A DNA stretch of 64,000 bases from Luteolibacter sp. LG18 (GTDB lineage: Bacteria; Verrucomicrobiota; Verrucomicrobiia; Verrucomicrobiales; Akkermansiaceae). Position numbers and translations under genes: made by a program. The stretch's first letter is position 1, and every line of letters starts with the position of its first letter. Location of the stretch: the NCBI RefSeq assembly GCF_036322585.1, contig NZ_AP024600.1, forward strand, positions 2,542,001 through 2,606,000, written 5' to 3'. Below the pieces are notes generated by a model. It saw only the letters and a program-made list of their open reading frames with translations, searched no databases and was not told the DNA's origin. This document shows positions 1-9,080 of the stretch, one piece after another.

Positions 1-288
1 CCCGAGCGCGTGGCGGCGGAGCAGCGAACGCTGGTCGGGATTGAGCGTCTCGACCGGGATGCCTTGGAACCGGTAGCTGCCGGAGGTGGGGGTATCGAGG
101 CAGCCGAGGATGTTCATCAGCGTGGATTTCCCCGAGCCGCTGTGGCCCATCACCGCCACGAACTCGCCCTGCTGGATCTGGAGGTCGACCCCCTTCAGCG
201 CCTGGAACGCGGCATCGCCCTTGCCGTAGGTCTTGGTCAGGCCGCGCAGCTCGATGAGCGGCGAAGTACTGGAGTCACCGGAGTTCAT
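1..288 (-). CDS. MacB/LolD-type ABC transporter ATP-binding protein (C-terminus beyond the window)
   Basis: The first 96 residues of an ABC ATPase are visible; the rest lies before position 1. The Walker A motif GHSGSGKST is encoded near 130-160, preceded by a QQGEFVAVM strand and followed by the [14 protein letters not shown] stretch typical of the MacB/LolD/FtsE group. The ATG at 288-286 overlaps the stop of the upstream adaptor gene (ATGA), so the two are translationally coupled. With the adaptor and the TolC-like lipoprotein upstream it forms a MacAB-TolC-type export system. Substrates cannot be read from the sequence. The permease gene is presumably just outside the window. Confidence 0.93.
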   Translation of the reverse strand, partial: MNSGDSSTSPLIELRGLTKTYGKGDAAFQALKGVDLQIQQGEFVAVMGHSGSGKSTLMNILGCLDTPTSGSYRFQGIPVETLNPDQRSLLRRHALG

Positions 289-1613
289 GACGCGGTCGCG
301 GTTTCGGCGCGGATGATGATGGCATCGCCCTCCTTGAGTTCCGGTGAGGTGATTTCGGTGCGGCTGCCATCGGTGAGGCCGGTTTCCACCGTGATCTCCT
401 CGGGCTTGCCCTCGCGCAGGACCCAGACGTGGGATTTCTCCTTCTCGGCAGAGGGCGGGCGCGGGCCCGGCTTGCCGCCATTGCGCTTGCCGCCACCTTG
501 GTTGAAACCGCGGCGCGGCGGGCCCGGCATCAGGCTCTGGACGAAGGACTTCTTCTGTCCGGCATCGGCCTGGGGAGTGGTCTCCTTGTTCGCCGTGAAA
601 CGCAGCGCGGCATTCGGGACGACGAGCACATCCTTGCTGGAGGCCACGGAAATGTCGGCGGTGGCGGTCATGCCGGGGCGCAGGCTGAGGTCCGGGTTCG
701 GCACTTCCAGCTCGGTGTCGTAGGTCACCACGTTGTTGGTCACCTTCGAGCCGTAGGCCACCATGGTGACGCTGGCGGAGAAGTTGCGGTCCGGCCAAGC
801 GTCCACGGTGAACACGGCCTTCTGGTTCTTCTCGACGCGACCGATGTCCGCCTCGGCGACGGCGACCTGGAGTTCCATCCGTTCCAGGCTCTCCGCGATG
901 ACGAAAAGCTCGGGCGCGGTGAACGACGCGGCCACCGTCTGGCCGGGCTCCACGCTGCGGGTGAGCACGATGCCATCGATGGGCGACTTGATGACCGCCT
1001 TGGAAAGGTCGGTTTCATTCGTGCGGACGGCGGCTTCCGAAGCCAGGGCGGAGGCCTTCGCGGACTGGAGGTCGGCCTGGCCGCGGTCGCGGGTGGCGCG
1101 GGCGGTGTCCATCTCCGCCTTCGAGGGCGTCTTGCCACCGCTGAGCTGGTGGAGTTCCTCCAGGCGTCCGAGGTTGGCTTCGCTTTCCTTGGCGGTGGCC
1201 TCGGCCTGTACGACCCTGGCCTGGGCGGAGGCGAGGTTCGCCTTGGTGCTGGCGTTGGTCTGCATCAGCTTGGTGGTGTCCAGCTTGGCGACGACCTGGC
1301 CCTTCTTCACCTGGTCGTTCCGGTCGACAAGGACCTCGGCTACGGTGCCGGAAAGTTCCGAGCCCACGCTGACCTTGTTGGTGGGCGCGAGGTTGCCGGT
1401 GGCGGTGACCTCCAGGGAAATCTCGCCGCGCTTCAGCGGCTCGGTGACGTAGGTGGGGCCGGCATTCTGATCCTCGAGCCGCTGACGGTACCAGAACCAG
1501 CCGCCGACGCCGATGGCGACGAGCAGTCCGCCGATGATGAGATAGCGCCACGAGCGGCCTTTGCCCGCGTTGGCGACGATGGTCGCAAGATCCTGCGATG
1601 CGTCTTGTTTCAT
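285..1613 (-). CDS. Periplasmic adaptor subunit of efflux system (HlyD/MacA family)
   Basis: 442 residues. A single N-terminal membrane anchor lies at about 23-43. A beta-barrel/lipoyl half-motif follows ([18 protein letters not shown], about 89-107), then a long Ala/Glu/Lys-rich coiled-coil hairpin (about 113-205) and the second lipoyl half ([10 protein letters not shown]). A Gly/Pro/Arg-rich linker (about 365-395) separates the last barrel strands from the C-terminal membrane-proximal domain, an unusual low-complexity insert. Family knowledge says such proteins bridge an inner-membrane ABC permease and a TolC-like channel. It lies between the TolC-like gene and the ATPase, with a 4-nt overlap to the latter, in one operon. 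Confidence 0.93.
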   Translation of the reverse strand: MKQDASQDLATIVANAGKGRSWRYLIIGGLLVAIGVGGWFWYRQRLEDQNAGPTYVTEPLKRGEISLEVTATGNLAPTNKVSVGSELSGTVAEVLVDRNDQVKKGQVVAKLDTTKLMQTNASTKANLASAQARVVQAEATAKESEANLGRLEELHQLSGGKTPSKAEMDTARATRDRGQADLQSAKASALASEAAVRTNETDLSKAVIKSPIDGIVLTRSVEPGQTVAASFTAPELFVIAESLERMELQVAVAEADIGRVEKNQKAVFTVDAWPDRNFSASVTMVAYGSKVTNNVVTYDTELEVPNPDLSLRPGMTATADISVASSKDVLVVPNAALRFTANKETTPQADAGQKKSFVQSLMPGPPRRGFNQGGGKRNGGKPGPRPPSAEKEKSHVWVLREGKPEEITVETGLTDGSRTEITSPELKEGDAIIIRAETATAS

Positions 1614-1646
1614 TCGATGAGTCGGGTGGGAGAGTGGAAGGGGGGC

Positions 1647-3062
1647 TTACCAGCCGCCGCCGAGCGCCTTGTAGAGCTGGACGTAGGCGGAGGAGCGATC
1701 GGTGCGGGCGGAGATCAGGCTTTCCTCCAGGCTGAGTTCGGTGCGCTGGGCATCGAGCACGGTGACGAGGTCGACGACCCCGGCCTTGTAGCGCTGTCCG
1801 GCGAGAACCGAGGCCTCGCGGGCGGAAACGGTGGCGCGTTCCAGCACCGCGATGCGTTCGCCGGAGCGGCGGCAGGCGATCAGGGAATCCTCCACGTCCG
1901 AGAGGGCCTGGAGCACGCTGGAGGAGTAGGCGAGCAGCGCCTGTTCCTCGGCCTCGCTCTGGACCTCGATGTTGGCGCGGATGCGGCCGGCATCGAAGAT
2001 CGGGCCGGAGAGACCGGCGACCAGACCCGCGGTGGCGGTCTGCGGATTGAAGACCTTGCCCACGGTGGCGGCATTGATGCCGAGCGAGCCGGAGAGATTC
2101 AGGCTTGGCAGGCGCTCCAGTTTCGCGGCGCGGGTCTTGTAAACGGCGGCGACCCACTGGTAGGCGGCGGAACGGACGTCCGGGCGCTGGCGCACGGTGT
2201 CGGCGGGGATGCCGACGGCGAGGCCGGAGGGCGGGGTGGGGATGTCGCGGCCCTTCGAGGCCAGCAGGCCATCAAAGGCACCGGGCGTCTGGCCGCCGAG
2301 GAGGGCGAGCCGGTTTTTCGCCTGGGAGATCGATTGCTCCAGCGAGGGAATCGAGGCCTTGGCCTGCTCCAGGCTGGTCTCGGCCTGGCGGAGATCGAGC
2401 TGGTCGATCTGTCCGGCCTTCTGGCGCCAGACGGTGAGCTGGTAGGTTTCCTCGCGGCTCTTCAGGCTGTCCCGCACGATCTGGAGGCGGGCCTGGGCGG
2501 AACGCAGATCGAGGTAGGCGAGGGCCACTTCCGAGGCCAGCGACGATTGGACGGTGTGGAGGTTTTCCACCGCGGCATTGATGCTGGCGCTGGAGGCGAG
2601 CAGCGAGGTGCGGCGCTTGCCGAAGAGGTCCACTTCCCATGAGGCATTCAGGCCGGTCGAATAGCTGATGCTGCGGCTGTCCGCCGCGTTGTCGCGGAGG
2701 GTGGTGCTGGCATTCGAGCCCGCGGAACCGGAGAGGCTGGGGAACAGCGAGCTGGCCTCGGACTCGCGGCTGGCGCGGGCCTGGCGGACGCGGGACATCG
2801 AGGTTTCCACGTCGAGGTTGCTGGAAAGCGAGCTGCTCACCAGCTTCGTCAGCACCGGATCCCCGAAGCGTCCCCACCAGCGGGAAAGGTCCTGGGAAGG
2901 CGCGGCGACCTTGAAGCCGGCGGCATTCTGCCAATCCCGGGGCAGCGCCACGGAGGAGGTGCCGGGTTTGCCGAAATCGACGCAGGCGGTCAGACCCAGC
3001 GCGGCGAGCACGGGCGCGGCGGTGAGCCGCAGCGGGGAGGAGCGGAAAAGTCGGGTGGCCAT
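1647..3062 (-). CDS. TolC/NodT-family outer-membrane efflux lipoprotein
   Basis: 471 residues from the ATG at 3062. A longer reading to 3176 is open but would bury the signal sequence, so the shorter start is chosen. The N-terminus is a lipoprotein signal ending in LTAC. The body has two Ala/Gln/Ser-rich outer-membrane efflux repeats with the long helices of the TolC fold (RQARASRESEASSLFPSLSGS; RYKAGVVDLVTVLDAQRTEL). It should form the trimeric outer-membrane channel of the exporter encoded downstream. It is the first gene of the three-gene operon and is separated from the sigma-factor gene by a terminator. Confidence 0.92.
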   Translation of the reverse strand: MATRLFRSSPLRLTAAPVLAALGLTACVDFGKPGTSSVALPRDWQNAAGFKVAAPSQDLSRWWGRFGDPVLTKLVSSSLSSNLDVETSMSRVRQARASRESEASSLFPSLSGSAGSNASTTLRDNAADSRSISYSTGLNASWEVDLFGKRRTSLLASSASINAAVENLHTVQSSLASEVALAYLDLRSAQARLQIVRDSLKSREETYQLTVWRQKAGQIDQLDLRQAETSLEQAKASIPSLEQSISQAKNRLALLGGQTPGAFDGLLASKGRDIPTPPSGLAVGIPADTVRQRPDVRSAAYQWVAAVYKTRAAKLERLPSLNLSGSLGINAATVGKVFNPQTATAGLVAGLSGPIFDAGRIRANIEVQSEAEEQALLAYSSSVLQALSDVEDSLIACRRSGERIAVLERATVSAREASVLAGQRYKAGVVDLVTVLDAQRTELSLEESLISARTDRSSAYVQLYKALGGGW

Positions 3063-3132
3063 GACGATGCCGCCACCGTGCCAGAGCAAACCTTTAGAAA
3101 AGGTGAAGGCGGGGGATTTTCCATCAAATGAC

Positions 3133-3171
3133 AAAAAAGGCCGCCGCGGATTGGCTCCCGCGACGGCCTTT
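3133..3171 (-). terminator. Rho-independent terminator after the sigma-factor gene
   Basis: On the minus strand an AAAGGCCGTCGCGG arm pairs with CCGCGGCGGCCTTT across a short loop and is followed by a T run. It sits 24 nt past the stop of the sigma-factor gene and before the efflux operon. Confidence 0.85.
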
Positions 3172-3194
3172 GACACACATGAAGTGGAAGGCTC

Positions 3195-4055
3195 TCAGGC
3201 CTCGGCCGGGGTGGCCCCGAGGGGCTTCGGCATCGGCTTTTCCTTCTTGCGAAGGGCCCGGCGCATCTTGTTGAGGGCCGAGTTCTGGAGCTGGCGGATG
3301 CGCTCGCGGGTCACGCCGAACTGGCGGCCGACTTCCTCGAGCGTGAGCGGCTTCTTGCCGGTGAGGCCGAAGCGTTCGTCGATGATCTTGCGTTCGCGCT
3401 CGTCGAGCACGGACAGCAGGCCGTCGAGCTGGTTGTGGAGGTTCTTGTCGGCGAGCATTTCCAGCGGGTTGCCGGCACGCTCGTCGCCAATGATCTCGCC
3501 GTATTCCGTCGCTTCCCCCTCGTTGATCGGGGCATCGAGCGAGGTCGGGCGCTGCGAGGCCTGCTTGAGCATGGCGAGCTTGCGGCGGGGCAGGCCGATT
3601 TCGTCGGCGAGTTCCTCCTCGGTGGGCTCGCGGCCCAGCGCTTCGGCCAGGATCGTCGAGATGCGGCGCATCTTGGCGATCTTGTCGACCATGTGGACGG
3701 GCAGGCGGATCGTCTTGGATTGGTTGGCCAGCGCGCGCTTGATGGATTGCTTGATCCACCAGGCGGCGTAGGTCGAAAGCTTGCCGCCCTTCTTCGGGTC
3801 GAAACGCTCCACGGCCTTCATCAGGCCGATGTTGCCTTCCGAGATGAGGTCGGAGATCGGCAGGCCGTAACCCGAGTAGTCCTGGGCGATTTTGACGACC
3901 AGGCGCAGGTTGGCGCGGATCATGTGGGACCGGGCTTCCTTGTCCCCCTTCTTGATGCGCTTCGCCAACTGGATCTCCTCTTCAGGCGTCAGCAGCGGCG
4001 TCTTGGAAATCTCCCTCAGGTAAAGTTTCAGGCTGCTATCGGATTCGTAGGCCAT
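3195..4055 (-). CDS. Sigma-70 family RNA polymerase sigma factor (RpoD/RpoS-like, no region 1.1)
   Basis: 286 residues. It starts directly with region 1.2 ([21 protein letters not shown]). Region 2 follows with the [19 protein letters not shown] and [16 protein letters not shown] motifs (-10 recognition and melting), then region 3 (about 120-195) and region 4 with the -35 helix-turn-helix ([29 protein letters not shown]). The length and the missing acidic N-terminal domain resemble group 2 sigma factors, but the region 2 and 4 motifs are those of a housekeeping type. I cannot tell whether it is the primary or a stationary-phase factor. It is monocistronic, with a terminator downstream and a 361-bp divergent intergenic region upstream. 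Confidence 0.95.
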   Translation of the reverse strand: MAYESDSSLKLYLREISKTPLLTPEEEIQLAKRIKKGDKEARSHMIRANLRLVVKIAQDYSGYGLPISDLISEGNIGLMKAVERFDPKKGGKLSTYAAWWIKQSIKRALANQSKTIRLPVHMVDKIAKMRRISTILAEALGREPTEEELADEIGLPRRKLAMLKQASQRPTSLDAPINEGEATEYGEIIGDERAGNPLEMLADKNLHNQLDGLLSVLDERERKIIDERFGLTGKKPLTLEEVGRQFGVTRERIRQLQNSALNKMRRALRKKEKPMPKPLGATPAEA

Positions 4056-4264
4056 GGTCGTGGATGGTGAGGTGTTATAAGTACAACGCCCGGAGGATTG
4101 GAATTATTCTAATTTTCTTCCGGTTTCTTTTGTAGCTACCATGTGGATTCGAAAAATGGACAATGCCAATTGTCGGAGCCGGATGGTTTGACCGTTGCCA
4201 AACTTCCAGCAAGCGTCGTGCCGCGAAAAACCGCGTCTGCAACTCACTCATTTTCAACAAAACC

Positions 4265-4334
4265 GTTTGACAATTGGCGCGAGCTGAACCGTGCAAGTGA
4301 CAACTTGCCGTGCAAAGTGCGCCAATTTGTCAAC
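4265..4334. promoter_or_regulatory. Inverted repeat in the 361-bp sigma-factor/pyrD intergenic region
   Basis: GTTTGACAATTGGCGC (4265-4280) is repeated in inverse as GCGCCAATTTGTCAAC (4319-4334), with one base difference. Between them lies a second palindrome, GCAAGTGACAACTTGC. A further GCCAATTGTC half-site is at 4165-4174. The region 4056-4416 is less GC-rich than its neighbours and has no convincing gene. The pattern could be an operator or a structured 5' leader for pyrD. Confidence 0.45.
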
Positions 4335-4416
4335 TCCCTGCGTCATTTGGGGTAACTCTGGCACGCCCTGAAACGCGGGATTCGACATTCCCGGAAGGCT
4401 TTTTCATCCTCTCGGC

Positions 4417-5439
4417 GTGTTCGACGCCTACTCCCTGCTCCGCCCGCTGCTTTTCCGTCTCGATGCCGAAACGGCGCATCATTTCAGCATGAATGCCCTG
4501 CGTCTCGCCGAGCGCAGCGGGTTGTTGCAAATTGCATTTCCGAGCGAGGAGTTCGCGGCACCGGTGGAGGTGATGGGGCTGAAATTCCCGAACCGGGTGG
4601 GCCTCGCCGCCGGTCTCGACAAGGAGGGCAACACGATCGACGCGCTGGGACGGCTCGGTTTCGGGTTCGTGGAGATCGGCACGATCACGCCGCGCCCGCA
4701 GCCGGGCAATCCGAAGCCGCGCCTGTTCCGCTTGGTTTCCCATGAGGCGATCATCAACCGGATGGGCTTCAACAACCCGGGGATCGAAGCCGGGGTGGCG
4801 AACGTGCGGGCCACGCGGAATTTCCACGGCGTGATCGGTTTCAACATCGGCAAGAACAAGGACACGCCGAACGAGAACGCGGCGGACGATTACCTGGCGT
4901 GCCTGAAGGCGGCGTACTCGGTGGCGGATTACATTGTTGTTAATTTGTCCTCCCCGAACACCCCCGGCCTGCGCGACCTGCAGGGCGAGGAGGCGTCCGC
5001 GCGGCTGCTGGAAACGCTGAAGCGCGAGCAGGAGAAACTTTCGATCCAGCACGGCAAGAAGGTGCCGCTGCTCTTCAAGGTGGCGCCGGATCTGGAGGAG
5101 GCCCACATCCAGGGGCTGTCGCGGGTGTTCCTTGAGGGCGGCCTCGACGGCCTGATCGCGACCAACACCACGCTCGACCGGGCCTTGGTACAAGGGCATC
5201 CGCGGGCCAACGAGGCGGGCGGCCTGTCCGGCAAGCCATTGACGAACCGCAGCACGGAGGTGATCGCGGCCTTCGCCTCGCAGTTCGGCGGGCGCATTCC
5301 GATCATCGGGGTGGGGGGGATTTCCACCGTGGAGGACGCGCGGGCGAAATTGCGTGCCGGAGCCTCGCTGGTGCAGATCTACAGCTCGTTCATTTTCCGG
5401 GGTCCGGAACTCGTGAAAGAATTGGTGAAGAAAATTTGA
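4417..5439 (+). CDS. pyrD: Dihydroorotate dehydrogenase (quinone), class 2
   Basis: 340 residues, the usual length of class 2 PyrD. It oxidises dihydroorotate to orotate in pyrimidine synthesis, passing electrons to the membrane quinone pool. Visible family motifs are the N-terminal membrane-association helix (YSLLRPLLFRLDAETAHH), the FMN-binding GLAAGLDKEGN, the GFGFVEIGTITPRPQPGNPKPR loop, NRMGFNN, the catalytic-serine stretch VNLSSPNTPGLRDLQ, and C-terminal GVGGI and GASLVQIYS for phosphate binding. The start codon is GTG; no better in-frame start exists nearby. It is divergent from the sigma-factor gene. Confidence 0.96.
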   Translation: MFDAYSLLRPLLFRLDAETAHHFSMNALRLAERSGLLQIAFPSEEFAAPVEVMGLKFPNRVGLAAGLDKEGNTIDALGRLGFGFVEIGTITPRPQPGNPKPRLFRLVSHEAIINRMGFNNPGIEAGVANVRATRNFHGVIGFNIGKNKDTPNENAADDYLACLKAAYSVADYIVVNLSSPNTPGLRDLQGEEASARLLETLKREQEKLSIQHGKKVPLLFKVAPDLEEAHIQGLSRVFLEGGLDGLIATNTTLDRALVQGHPRANEAGGLSGKPLTNRSTEVIAAFASQFGGRIPIIGVGGISTVEDARAKLRAGASLVQIYSSFIFRGPELVKELVKKI

Positions 5440-5537
5440 TGGGTTACCGTCTCAGATGGCAGAACGCGGATGAAATTCCCTTGAGGACTTCTCCAATGCG
5501 TCTAACGGTAATGATGTCCAACCAACCGACTCGAATC

Positions 5538-5795
5538 ATGAAAAAGATCCTGATCACCACTCCCGCCGTCATCGTCGCCATGGCTCTCTCGAGCTGCGCT
5601 GACGCCGGCCCGAACACCCAGCGTGGTGCCGCCACCGGCGCGCTCATCGGTGCGGGTGCCGGTGCCATCATCGGCAACCAGTCCGGTCGCGCCCTCGAAG
5701 GTGCCGCCATCGGTGCCGGTTCCGGTGCCCTCATCGGCGGTGCCTACGGCAACGCCCGTGACCAAGAGCAGCGCCGCTACTACGGTGGCTACTAA
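5538..5795 (+). CDS. Small glycine-zipper lipoprotein (YMGG-like)
   Basis: 85 residues from the ATG at 5538 (MKKILITTP); a longer open frame back to 5436 overlaps pyrD and would bury the signal. The lipobox is LSSC. The body is almost all glycine-zipper (RGAATGALIGAGAGAIIG, then GAAIGAGSGALIGGAYG), which forms a hairpin of two membrane-associated helices, and the tail is QEQRRYYGGY. Family members are envelope lipoproteins related to the 17-kDa surface antigen; a specific function is unknown. It is followed by a strong terminator. Confidence 0.88.
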   Translation: MKKILITTPAVIVAMALSSCADAGPNTQRGAATGALIGAGAGAIIGNQSGRALEGAAIGAGSGALIGGAYGNARDQEQRRYYGGY

Positions 5796-5832
5796 TCCCG
5801 GTTAAACCGGGTGATTTACTCACCTTCCAACA

Positions 5833-5866
5833 GGGCGTCCGATTTCGATCGGATGCCCTTTTTTTT
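5833..5866 (+). terminator. Rho-independent terminator
   Basis: The arms GGGCGTCCGAT and ATCGGATGCCC enclose a short loop and are followed by eight T. A smaller hairpin (CCCGGTTAAACCGGG) lies just before it at about 5799-5813. It ends the glycine-zipper transcript. Confidence 0.9.
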
Positions 5867-5924
5867 GGATGAAATTGGGGGTCGGTGGCGTCTTAACTGC
5901 ACGAAATTCAGTCACCGATCCGTC

Positions 5925-8087
5925 ATGCTCCGCTTTTTCGTTCATTTGTTATCGTTGGCCCTCGCGGTCGTTTTACCCGCCCAAGCGCAGTTCCAACTCG
6001 GTGGCTACGGAGGCATGGGCGAGGGCGAGACGCCGACCTCGGCGAGCCTGGTGTCGGAAGTTTCCGCGATCGCGCCGGGCAAGCCGTTCACGGTGGCGCT
6101 GCAATTGAAGCACCCGGCCGAGTGGCACAGCTACTACGTGAACTCGGGCGGCGTGGAGAAGGCTCCGGAATTCAAGTGGACGCTGCCCGAGGGCTTCACC
6201 GCGGGCCCGGTCCAGTGGCCGCTGCCGGAGGTGAAGGACGGCTTGTTCGGCAAGAGCTTCGCTTTTTCCGGCAGCCCGGTGTTCCTGGTGGACATCACGC
6301 CGCCCGCGACCCTGAAGGCGGGCGAGCACGCGAAGCTGGCCCTGGCGGCGAGTTGGCAGATCTGCAAGGAGACGTGCAAGGACGAGAGCGCGAAGCTCTC
6401 GCTCGATCTCACGGTGGCCGATACTCCGGCGGCGGATCCGGCGAAGGCCGCGTTCTTTGAGAAGGTGAGGAAGGCTCATCCGCGAGCGTCCACCGCGTGG
6501 ACCTACAGCGCGGAGAACAAGGGCGACACCTTCGAACTGCGCCTCACTCCGGGCAGCGGTGCGGCGGCGGATCTGGACAAGGCGGGCCTTGAGTTCGTGC
6601 CAGCGGTGCCGTTCGTGCAGGCGCTCTCCGATGGCGGCACGCTGAAGCACGACGGGTCGGACTGGGTGTTGACCTTGAAGCGGAAGGCGAAGGACGCGCT
6701 GGAAAGCGAGATCCCGGTGGGCAAGTCGATCTCGGGGATTCTCTCGGCCAAGGGGCCGCTCGACACCGCGACGAGTGCGGGCGCGCTGGTGGTGACGGAC
6801 GTTTCATTCGGTGGCAAGGCGACGGCCGCTCCAGCGGCGGCGACGAAGAGCGGGCTGCCGTTGGGGAACCTGTTGTTCGTGCTCGGTTCGATGGCCCTGG
6901 GTGGTCTCATTCTGAACCTGATGCCGTGCGTGTTTCCGGTGATCGGGCTCAAGATCATGGGCTTCGTCCAGCAGTCGGGTGAGGATCACCGGAAGGTGGT
7001 GGTGCACGGACTGGCGTTCACCGGCGGCGTGCTGATTTCGTTCTGGGCGCTGAGCGGCGTGTTGTTCGCGGCGCGGGCGGCGGCTTTTGCGAAGACCGGT
7101 TCCGCGGAAACCATCGGCTGGGGCTATCAGCTCCAGAATCCGTATGTGGTGCTGGGCTTGCTGCTGCTGATGTTCGTGCTCGCGTTGAATATGTTCGGCG
7201 TGTTCGAGATCGGCGCTTCGGCGACCTCGATCGGAGGTTCGTTGCAGGCCAAGCAGGGGACCGCGGGTGCGTTCTTTTCCGGGGTGCTGGCCACGCTGGT
7301 GGCGACCCCGTGCTCGGCTCCGTTCCTCGGTGCCGCCATCGGCACGGCGATCGGTTTGCCGGCGGTGCAGTTCTTCCTGTGCTTCACCGCGATGGCGGTG
7401 GGCCTGGCGTTTCCCTACCTGCTGCTTTCGATCTTCCCGAAGCTGGTGCGTTACCTGCCGCGTCCGGGGGCGTGGATGGAGAGCTTCAAGCAGGCGATGA
7501 GTTTCCTGTTGTTCGCCACCGCGGGCTACTTGCTGTGGGTGTACGTGGGCCAGATCGCGCTGGAGAACATGCTGGGGCCGATTTTTGGCCTGAGCGCGAT
7601 CGCGCTGGCCGGGTGGATCTACGGTCGCTGGCACCTGCCGCACCGCACGGCCCGCTCCCGTGGCACCGCGGTCGTTCTGACCCTGCTGTTCGCCCTTGGC
7701 GGGGTTTGGCTGTGCAAGCCGCCGAAGAAGAGCGGCCTGGTGTGGGAGCATTGGTCCGAGGAACGGGTGCGGGAGCTGGCGAGGCAGGGCACGCCGGTCT
7801 ATGTCGATTTCACCGCCCAGTGGTGCGCTACCTGCCAGTTCAACAAGAAACGGGCCTACACGCCGGAGGTCATCAAGCTGCTGAACAGCCGCGGCGTCGT
7901 GACCCTGAAGGCGGATAAGACCAATCCGGATCCTGCCATCGAGACGAAGCTCCGCGAGCTGGGCCGCAGCGCGATCCCGGTGAACGTGCTCTACGTGCCG
8001 GGCAAGGAGCCCGTCATCACGCCGGAGGTGCTTTCCGCCAGCTATCTCACGGAACTGATCGAGGGGAACGTGCCGGCGAAGAAGTAG
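5925..8087 (+). CDS. dsbD: Thiol:disulfide interchange protein DsbD
   Basis: 720 residues from the ATG at 5925, which gives a clean signal peptide (LLSLALAVVLPAQAQ). The N-terminal periplasmic DsbD-alpha/corrector domain (about 25-250) has the redox pair C147-KET-C151 and a WHSYYVNSGG motif. The central eight-helix DsbD membrane domain (about 300-590) holds one cysteine in NLMPCVFP (C335) and one in ATPCSAPF (C463). The C-terminal thioredoxin domain carries WCATC at 633-637. All six cysteines needed for the electron relay from cytosolic thioredoxin to the periplasm are present. It is monocistronic; the next gene is convergent. Confidence 0.95.
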   Translation: MLRFFVHLLSLALAVVLPAQAQFQLGGYGGMGEGETPTSASLVSEVSAIAPGKPFTVALQLKHPAEWHSYYVNSGGVEKAPEFKWTLPEGFTAGPVQWPLPEVKDGLFGKSFAFSGSPVFLVDITPPATLKAGEHAKLALAASWQICKETCKDESAKLSLDLTVADTPAADPAKAAFFEKVRKAHPRASTAWTYSAENKGDTFELRLTPGSGAAADLDKAGLEFVPAVPFVQALSDGGTLKHDGSDWVLTLKRKAKDALESEIPVGKSISGILSAKGPLDTATSAGALVVTDVSFGGKATAAPAAATKSGLPLGNLLFVLGSMALGGLILNLMPCVFPVIGLKIMGFVQQSGEDHRKVVVHGLAFTGGVLISFWALSGVLFAARAAAFAKTGSAETIGWGYQLQNPYVVLGLLLLMFVLALNMFGVFEIGASATSIGGSLQAKQGTAGAFFSGVLATLVATPCSAPFLGAAIGTAIGLPAVQFFLCFTAMAVGLAFPYLLLSIFPKLVRYLPRPGAWMESFKQAMSFLLFATAGYLLWVYVGQIALENMLGPIFGLSAIALAGWIYGRWHLPHRTARSRGTAVVLTLLFALGGVWLCKPPKKSGLVWEHWSEERVRELARQGTPVYVDFTAQWCATCQFNKKRAYTPEVIKLLNSRGVVTLKADKTNPDPAIETKLRELGRSAIPVNVLYVPGKEPVITPEVLSASYLTELIEGNVPAKK

Positions 8088-8096
8088 GCCGGTTGT

Positions 8097-8378
8097 TCAC
8101 CCATGCGACCTGAGGAAAACCCAGGTCGCGCCCCAGCCGCCGGAGCCTTCTCCGGCGGGATACTGGAAATCCCGTACTTGGGGTAACTTCCGCAGCAGGG
8201 AATGGACGCCCTCGCGCAGCGCGCCGGTGCCCTTGCCGTGGATCACCCGCACCGCGGGAATCCCGCGCTCGATGCAGCCATCGAACCACTCCGGCAGCAG
8301 GTCGCCGAGGTCGGAGGGGCGGAACGTGTGGAGGTCCAGCTCCGGGCCCGGCTCGATGGGAATGGCGTCGTCGTCCAT
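8097..8378 (-). CDS. Smr-domain protein
   Basis: 93 residues. It shows the Smr pattern: an LDLHTF start, then VRVIHGKGTGALREGVHSLLRKLP, ending in GGWGATWVFLR. Smr domains act on nucleic acids, often as nucleases, and occur at the C-terminus of MutS2 or as small stand-alone proteins such as this. The gene starts 2 nt after the stop of the GT25 gene upstream on the same strand, so it is probably co-transcribed, although the functions seem unrelated. Confidence 0.87.
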   Translation of the reverse strand: MDDDAIPIEPGPELDLHTFRPSDLGDLLPEWFDGCIERGIPAVRVIHGKGTGALREGVHSLLRKLPQVRDFQYPAGEGSGGWGATWVFLRSHG

Positions 8379-8380
8379 GC

Positions 8381-9070
8381 TCAGTTCGTGTTTGAGCGTT
8401 TGAGCAAGCGCCGCAGGCCGCCCCGCCAGTCGCGCCTCGCCCTGGGTGCGCCGTTGATGTTGGAGGGTGCCTCCGGCAAGATGTTCACCAGGCAGTCCAC
8501 GGTGTCGTGGAAGCCGAAACGGCCCTGCAGTTCGCGGCTCAACTGGATGTAGAGGTGGTCGATGGGGCGGCGCGGCTCCGCGTGATGGGAGAGGATGTGC
8601 TCCGCCAGCCGACGTGAGATTACATAGCCCCAGGAGCCGATGCTGGTGGGCCCCACGCGGTTGAAACGCTCGCCGGGTTCCAGGCAGCGGTAATCGTCGT
8701 AGAACGGGAACTTCAGGTTGTGGAGCTGCACGTGGTCGGCATCCCGCGGCAGGTGGGCCCATAGGTTTCCCAAGGTCATCACCGCGCCGTGATCGAGCAC
8801 GCAGTCGTCTTCCAGCACGATGGCGTGGTCGAGCCCGTAGTCGACGACACGCTGGAGAACGCCGAGGTGGGACCGGTAGCAGGCGACCTGAGTCAGCGTG
8901 AGTTCCCAAGCGTCCAGCGGGATCATGAGATGACCCGGCTTGATGGTGCGGCCGTCCACGGCATCGACCACCTCGAAATCCCAGCCGGTGGGCAGCAACT
9001 GCGAGAGCAGGTGCATCCGGCGCGCGCGGGCGTGCGGCAGGGAGATGGCGAAGATGCGGGTGCGGATCAC
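8381..9070 (-). CDS. Glycosyltransferase family 25 (LPS/surface glycan), copy 2 of a tandem pair
   Basis: 229 residues with a GTG start. GT25 features: RIFAISLPHARARR at the N-terminus, WDFEVVDAVDG, CYRSHLGVLQ, the metal-binding VLEDD stretch, SWGYVISRRLAEHIL and PIDHLYIQL. GT25 enzymes transfer galactose-type sugars to lipooligosaccharide or other acceptors. It begins 10 nt after the neighbouring GT25 gene and is clearly paralogous to it over its whole length. The C-terminal 25 residues are very basic. Confidence 0.88.
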   Translation of the reverse strand: MIRTRIFAISLPHARARRMHLLSQLLPTGWDFEVVDAVDGRTIKPGHLMIPLDAWELTLTQVACYRSHLGVLQRVVDYGLDHAIVLEDDCVLDHGAVMTLGNLWAHLPRDADHVQLHNLKFPFYDDYRCLEPGERFNRVGPTSIGSWGYVISRRLAEHILSHHAEPRRPIDHLYIQLSRELQGRFGFHDTVDCLVNILPEAPSNINGAPRARRDWRGGLRRLLKRSNTN

Positions 9071-9080
9071 GTCCGCCGCA

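Noticed and set aside
4143..4355. Small open frames between the sigma-factor gene and pyrD
   Set aside because: Composition differs from coding DNA in this window, they lack a ribosome-binding site, and they overlap the inverted repeats.
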